This document shows positions 60,559 to 64,000 of a stretch of 64,000 bases of DNA, one piece after another. Position 1 is the stretch's first letter. Every line of letters starts with the position of its first letter. The notes under the pieces were generated by a model that was not told the origin of the DNA, made no database searches, and was given only the letters and a program-made list of their open reading frames with translations. The stretch comes from Bacteriovorax sp. BAL6_X (GTDB lineage Bacteria > Bdellovibrionota > Bacteriovoracia > Bacteriovoracales > Bacteriovoracaceae): positions 682,001-746,000 of the forward strand of contig NZ_AUMC01000003.1 in assembly GCF_000443995.1 (NCBI RefSeq), given 5' to 3'. The position numbers were made by a program, and so were the translations under genes.

Positions 60559-60775
60559 CAATATCCTTTTTTGACTGTATGTTATTGAATTTACTATTGT
60601 AGCACTAGAGGTGATCAGTGTTCACTAAGGGTATTTTCTATCTATCGATTGAATCTATTGGAGTAAGCTAATTGATATGAAGTGCAAATTCATGGCCCAA
60701 AGTATCGTTTAAGAAATAATCAATTAGTTAGCTGTAAGGATATTTGGTTTAAACTATAAGCTGAGACAAAGATAT

Positions 60776-60808
60776 AAAAAAGCCCTATTCAGTGAAAAGG
60801 GCTTTTTT
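60776..60808. terminator. Bidirectional terminator in an intergenic gap
   Basis: AAAAAAGCCCT/AGGGCTTTTTT form an 11-bp stem with T runs on both strands. It lies in the 60559-61026 gap with no gene next to it; a small RNA upstream could use it, but none is evident. The rest of the gap shows nothing clear. Confidence 0.8.
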
Positions 60809-61026
60809 GTTATGCCGCACACGCAACGATGTGCTGTACGTAGAGTGGTCATTCTCAAACAAGAAATAACACTAACTACATATTACCAGTAAAACAAATT
60901 CATAGATTTAATTTTAGTTAAATTCTTCTAAACCCTACATGGCCTTGTCAGTGCTTAGTTTTAAGGATTCCTTGAGATAAGATTTCCTATGTCCTCTAGA
61001 TTAAATAAGTCTTATAGGGTAACATC

Positions 61027-62415
61027 TTGCTCGATATTGAGGAAAATTTGAATATTAGTAATAAAGCAGTCCATGCATACATTAATTACATCGTCGAAAA
61101 TAATGATGACCCAAGGTCTTTCTTTGAAGCTTTAGGTTATGACTATTCTATTGTTAGTGATGAAAAAAAGTATATGACATGGAATGATTACCGTCTCATT
61201 ACAGAATCACTTAATGACAAATACGATAAGTTCTATGAAGGAATGACGAAGCACGGGCTGACAAATAAGTACGTCAAACGTGTCCTTGATATCCTCTCTA
61301 GAATGATTAGCTTTCGTTTTGTTGGTGACTTCATTTTAAAATATTCTTTTAAAACATTCTATACTGATGCTGTGAAGATTGAGCTCGTTGAAACAGGAAA
61401 GATTTCTTTTGATATCAAGCTCACTTTTGATCGACCTGAAGATATTTTCCCTGTCTTTGTGGATATGTATCGAACCGTCTTCTTGGCCCTACCAAAAATG
61501 GTTTCAGAATCAATGTCTTGGGATGTGGAGATATCTCAAAATGAGAATGTCTTGATATACCACGTTGATGAGTATTCAAGTGCACCGTCTATTTTTGCTA
61601 CTATTCAGATATTTATTTTAAGACTATTTAAACTCGATAAATATTATAAGAATCTTATTATTGAAAACCTTCAGCATAATAACGAATTGGAACGAGCAAA
61701 TCTTGAGCTAGAGATGGCCGAAAAAAAGATACGTGAGGCCCATAAAGAAGTTTTACTCGCCAATCGTATTATTAGCCATGATATCGCAAATAAGATGCTT
61801 ATCGTTGAACATGTGAAAAGACTTATCGCTCGTGGCGAAATAGAAAAGGCCAATCAAAAATTGGATATCTACTATAAGTCTGTAAAGGCAATCATTGAAA
61901 ATACGAGAAATGTTGTCGATGACAATTTAAATTCATTTAATATGACAGAGTTTCCTATCAAGGAAATGCTGGAAGAGCTTATTTTTGAATATCAGGATCA
62001 GGCATCAGAAAAGAATATCAAACTAGTTCTAGATTCAAATATTGATACACAATTTTCCATAAGAACAAATAAAGAAGCTCTAAAAGATAGTGTCTTAGGA
62101 AATATTCTTCAAAATGCGATTAAATTCTCTCCTGAAAACTCAGAAGTTAAATTCAAACTAGAAGTTACTGGAAATGAATTCTTCCTTTCTTGTAAAGACC
62201 ACGGTATTGGTATTGAGGCAAGCTTAGTTAATGAAATCAATCGAAATGAAGATAAGATCTTTAAGAGTACGGTTGGAACACATGGTGAGAAGGGAAGAGG
62301 ACTTGGCCTATTCATTATTAGAAAGGTTTGTCGTGAACTAGGACTAGATGTTCGCTTCGTTTCTGAACTCGGAAATGGAACAAAGGTCATTATCTCACAA
62401 CCATACAAATGTTGA
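61027..62415 (+). CDS. Sensor histidine kinase with N-terminal unknown domain
   Basis: A 462-residue kinase with no membrane helix. An N-terminal domain of about 190 residues is unknown (heme-NO-binding associated kinases have a similar layout), then a coiled linker and a kinase core: H-box VLLANRIISHDIANKMLIVEHVK, N-box LGNILQNAIKFSPE, G1 CKDHGIGI and G2 GEKGRGLGLFIIRKV. Start is ambiguous: TTG at 61027 (AGGG upstream) or TTG at 61048 (GAGG 5 bases upstream). Its 3' end overlaps the convergent pcm gene by 21 bases, so there is mutual transcription interference. No partner regulator adjacent. Confidence 0.88.
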   Translation: MLDIEENLNISNKAVHAYINYIVENNDDPRSFFEALGYDYSIVSDEKKYMTWNDYRLITESLNDKYDKFYEGMTKHGLTNKYVKRVLDILSRMISFRFVGDFILKYSFKTFYTDAVKIELVETGKISFDIKLTFDRPEDIFPVFVDMYRTVFLALPKMVSESMSWDVEISQNENVLIYHVDEYSSAPSIFATIQIFILRLFKLDKYYKNLIIENLQHNNELERANLELEMAEKKIREAHKEVLLANRIISHDIANKMLIVEHVKRLIARGEIEKANQKLDIYYKSVKAIIENTRNVVDDNLNSFNMTEFPIKEMLEELIFEYQDQASEKNIKLVLDSNIDTQFSIRTNKEALKDSVLGNILQNAIKFSPENSEVKFKLEVTGNEFFLSCKDHGIGIEASLVNEINRNEDKIFKSTVGTHGEKGRGLGLFIIRKVCRELGLDVRFVSELGNGTKVIISQPYKC

Positions 62416-63231
62416 TTCATTCTGTTTCATCATATGGCGACAGGGAATATCGATCTCTTTATTATTTGGATAAATTCTCAACGTGTTAGTTAGTGCCATT
62501 GGATGATTAAATTCAGTGATTTTATGCTTTGCTGTCGTTGACACTGGAACAAAACTACAGGAAACTGCCTTTGTCGAAATAAAACAGCCTTCTTCATCGC
62601 ACTTCTTCAATACATATAAAATATCAGAATTGAGATCACCTTTGAGAACAAAGATTAGAATAGCTTCATCTTCAAGTTGCTTATGAAAGACGGCCGGAAG
62701 ATCATAAGTACCTGCTGTAAAGATTGCTCTATCGTAAGGTGCTTCATCAATATATCCCTCTGTTCCATCTCCTTGTATAATCTTTACGTTCTTTATATGA
62801 AGTCTATCTAAGCAAGACTTGGCCCTATCTACGAGATCGGGAATAATTTCAATACTGATCACTCGTCCATACCTTCCTATGATATGACCCATCAGGGCCG
62901 CATTCCATCCACTACCTGAGCCTAGTTCAAAAACTTTGTGCCCTGGCTTAAGCTCTAGAAAATCCAGAATCGTTAAAACAAATGAAGGCTGAGAAATCGT
63001 GGAGATGACTTGTTCAACTCCAAAAATAGCAAGGGGATGATCAGCATAAAGTATGGATAGATATTCTTCCACATTATCTTCTGTAATGGTGATCCACTTA
63101 TCAGGATAGTCTCTCAGGTATGGAACGAACATATGGCGTGGAACACTATAGTAGGCATCGATAACTTCTTTCGAAAACCCTGTGTTTTGAGCGATAAAAC
63201 GGTCTTGAAGCTCTTTATATAGTTCCGTCAT
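62395..63231 (-). CDS. pcm: Protein-L-isoaspartate O-methyltransferase-like
   Basis: A 278-residue PCMT-family SAM methyltransferase that repairs isoaspartyl residues. Seen are VPRHMFVP, SQPSFVLTILDFL, the SAM motif VFELGSGSGWNAALMGHI, VISIEIIPDLVDRAK, IIQGDGTEGYIDEAPYDRAIFTAGT and a C-terminal extension of 70 residues. The usual enzyme is about 210 residues, so extra C-terminal sequence and a His/Asp-rich N-terminal loop are differences. Convergent with the kinase. Confidence 0.88.
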   Translation of the reverse strand: MTELYKELQDRFIAQNTGFSKEVIDAYYSVPRHMFVPYLRDYPDKWITITEDNVEEYLSILYADHPLAIFGVEQVISTISQPSFVLTILDFLELKPGHKVFELGSGSGWNAALMGHIIGRYGRVISIEIIPDLVDRAKSCLDRLHIKNVKIIQGDGTEGYIDEAPYDRAIFTAGTYDLPAVFHKQLEDEAILIFVLKGDLNSDILYVLKKCDEEGCFISTKAVSCSFVPVSTTAKHKITEFNHPMALTNTLRIYPNNKEIDIPCRHMMKQNESTFVWL

Positions 63232-63397
63232 TTACTTAGAGTAATGACTATTAAGAGTTTTCACAAAGTAAGATTGGTAAAAAACAAAGCTTAAGAAAGT
63301 TAAGACCTAATGAATTTATTTCAATATTATTAGTGGGTTAGCTCTTTACTTGATAAAAATACTAAAGCATGGCGATGCCTTAACCGATAAGAAACTT

Positions 63398-64000
63398 ATG
63401 AAAAAAGTAAGCATTCTTCTATTATTAGTAACTTCCACTGCAACCTATGGGCGAAATGAAGTTGATCATTATAAATACTCTCAAAAATGCCCAGATGGTT
63501 ATCTCTATAAACTTACGGAAGTGAACGGTAAGAATAAAACAACTACCTTTAGTTGTGTGGCGGACTCTGGAAAGGTTCACCCTGGTTATTCGTTTAAAAT
63601 CGCGAATTGGAAAAGTGGTGATTATCTACTGGAAGAAAATGTTGGAAAGATTAAAATGAAGTTTCAATATAATAACGAAGGAAAGGTTAAGTCTGTAACT
63701 CAATCAGTAAATGGTGTGGATTTTTCAAGTAAGTGTGATTTTTTCTACAAAGATGGGAAGCTTATGCCTTCTAAGATCGAACAATGTAAAGAAATTCAAA
63801 AAGAGTTCGGAAATATGACAACATCAATTAAGCATGAAGTTTTTTGTGAACCTAATGCTACTGAGTCCGCGTGTACGACAAGTGATGGCCGCGTCTTTAG
63901 GCCTTCAACAAAAGAAACTGGTGTCCTTAGGTACTTCTATGAAAACGGCCATGTTGTTGATGAAGTTGAGGTTAGGCCGTCTTCAAATAGTCGTGCAATT
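63398..64000 (+). CDS. Secreted protein, partial (runs past window end)
   Basis: 201 codons without a stop. Signal peptide MKKVSILLLLVTSTATYG, then repeated Tyr/Asp-rich beta segments with several Cys (QKCPDGYLYK, FSCVADSG, SKCDFFYKDGK, VFCEPNAT, ACTTSDG). YKDGKLMPSKIE and YENGHVVDEVEVR resemble toxin-antitoxin MORN-like (YENG) strands found in exported proteins. Function unknown. Confidence 0.7.
   Translation, partial: MKKVSILLLLVTSTATYGRNEVDHYKYSQKCPDGYLYKLTEVNGKNKTTTFSCVADSGKVHPGYSFKIANWKSGDYLLEENVGKIKMKFQYNNEGKVKSVTQSVNGVDFSSKCDFFYKDGKLMPSKIEQCKEIQKEFGNMTTSIKHEVFCEPNATESACTTSDGRVFRPSTKETGVLRYFYENGHVVDEVEVRPSSNSRAI

Noticed and set aside
1-64000. CRISPR array, rRNA, tRNA or insertion sequences
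   Set aside because: No regularly spaced repeats, no rRNA or tRNA sequences and no transposase gene were seen.

Overview
The window looks like the chromosome of an AT-rich Gram-negative bacterium. Abundant lipoproteins and signal-peptide proteins, orphan two-component proteins, a collagenase-like lipoprotein and an alkyl-sulfatase lipoprotein fit a marine predatory relative of Bdellovibrio (Halobacteriovorax/Bacteriovorax type). That placement is an inference from gene content and style; no rRNA or tRNA gene is present to confirm it.

Left backbone (1-29.9 kb): a DUF454 membrane protein with cmoB and cmoA (tRNA wobble uridine modification); a ChpT-like histidine protein with an OmpR-type regulator; a PAS sensor kinase; a CGFS glutaredoxin; an esterase; ribosomal protein L25; glutaredoxin 2; a fused lysophospholipid flippase/acyltransferase; an alkyl sulfatase; transketolase; an aldehyde dehydrogenase, c-type cytochrome, GDPD and NUDIX cluster; a NYN-domain protein next to a 1318-residue repeat lipoprotein; an outer-membrane barrel; an MsbA-like ABC exporter; an XRE regulator with two tandem paralogous response-regulator-like proteins; and mutM.

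Mobile element 1 (about 29.90-42.76 kb): an integrative element inserted in the 5' end of mutM. A 17-bp near-identical direct repeat (16/17) that encodes the MutM N-terminus lies at both ends, and GTAATCAGT-type repeats (probable integrase arm sites) lie just inside both ends. It carries a tyrosine integrase, an excisionase-like protein, a possible replication protein, XRE and ribbon-helix-helix regulators, a serine recombinase, a RES-domain protein, and an operon of a K+-channel-like protein followed by two HEPN-motif proteins, a candidate abortive-infection system.

Cassette-like region 2 (about 42.8-50.65 kb): nearly all genes point rightward, and most are followed by a copy of an imperfect palindromic repeat (called P here). 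It contains a QatB/QatC-like pair with a membrane protein but without QatA or QatD, a possible ADP-ribosyltransferase-fold protein, a higBA toxin-antitoxin pair, a strongly structured GC-richer segment that may encode an ncRNA, a 66-bp duplicated block, and several gene fragments. It resembles a cassette array without a visible integrase.

Right backbone (50.7-64 kb): a double-cupin protein, a lipoprotein, a small outer-membrane protein, a dihydrouridine synthase, small secreted proteins, a DUF1624 acyltransferase-like membrane protein, a Ca2+/Na+ antiporter, glutaminase, a collagenase-like metalloprotease, a second sensor kinase, a protein-isoaspartate methyltransferase and the start of another secreted protein.
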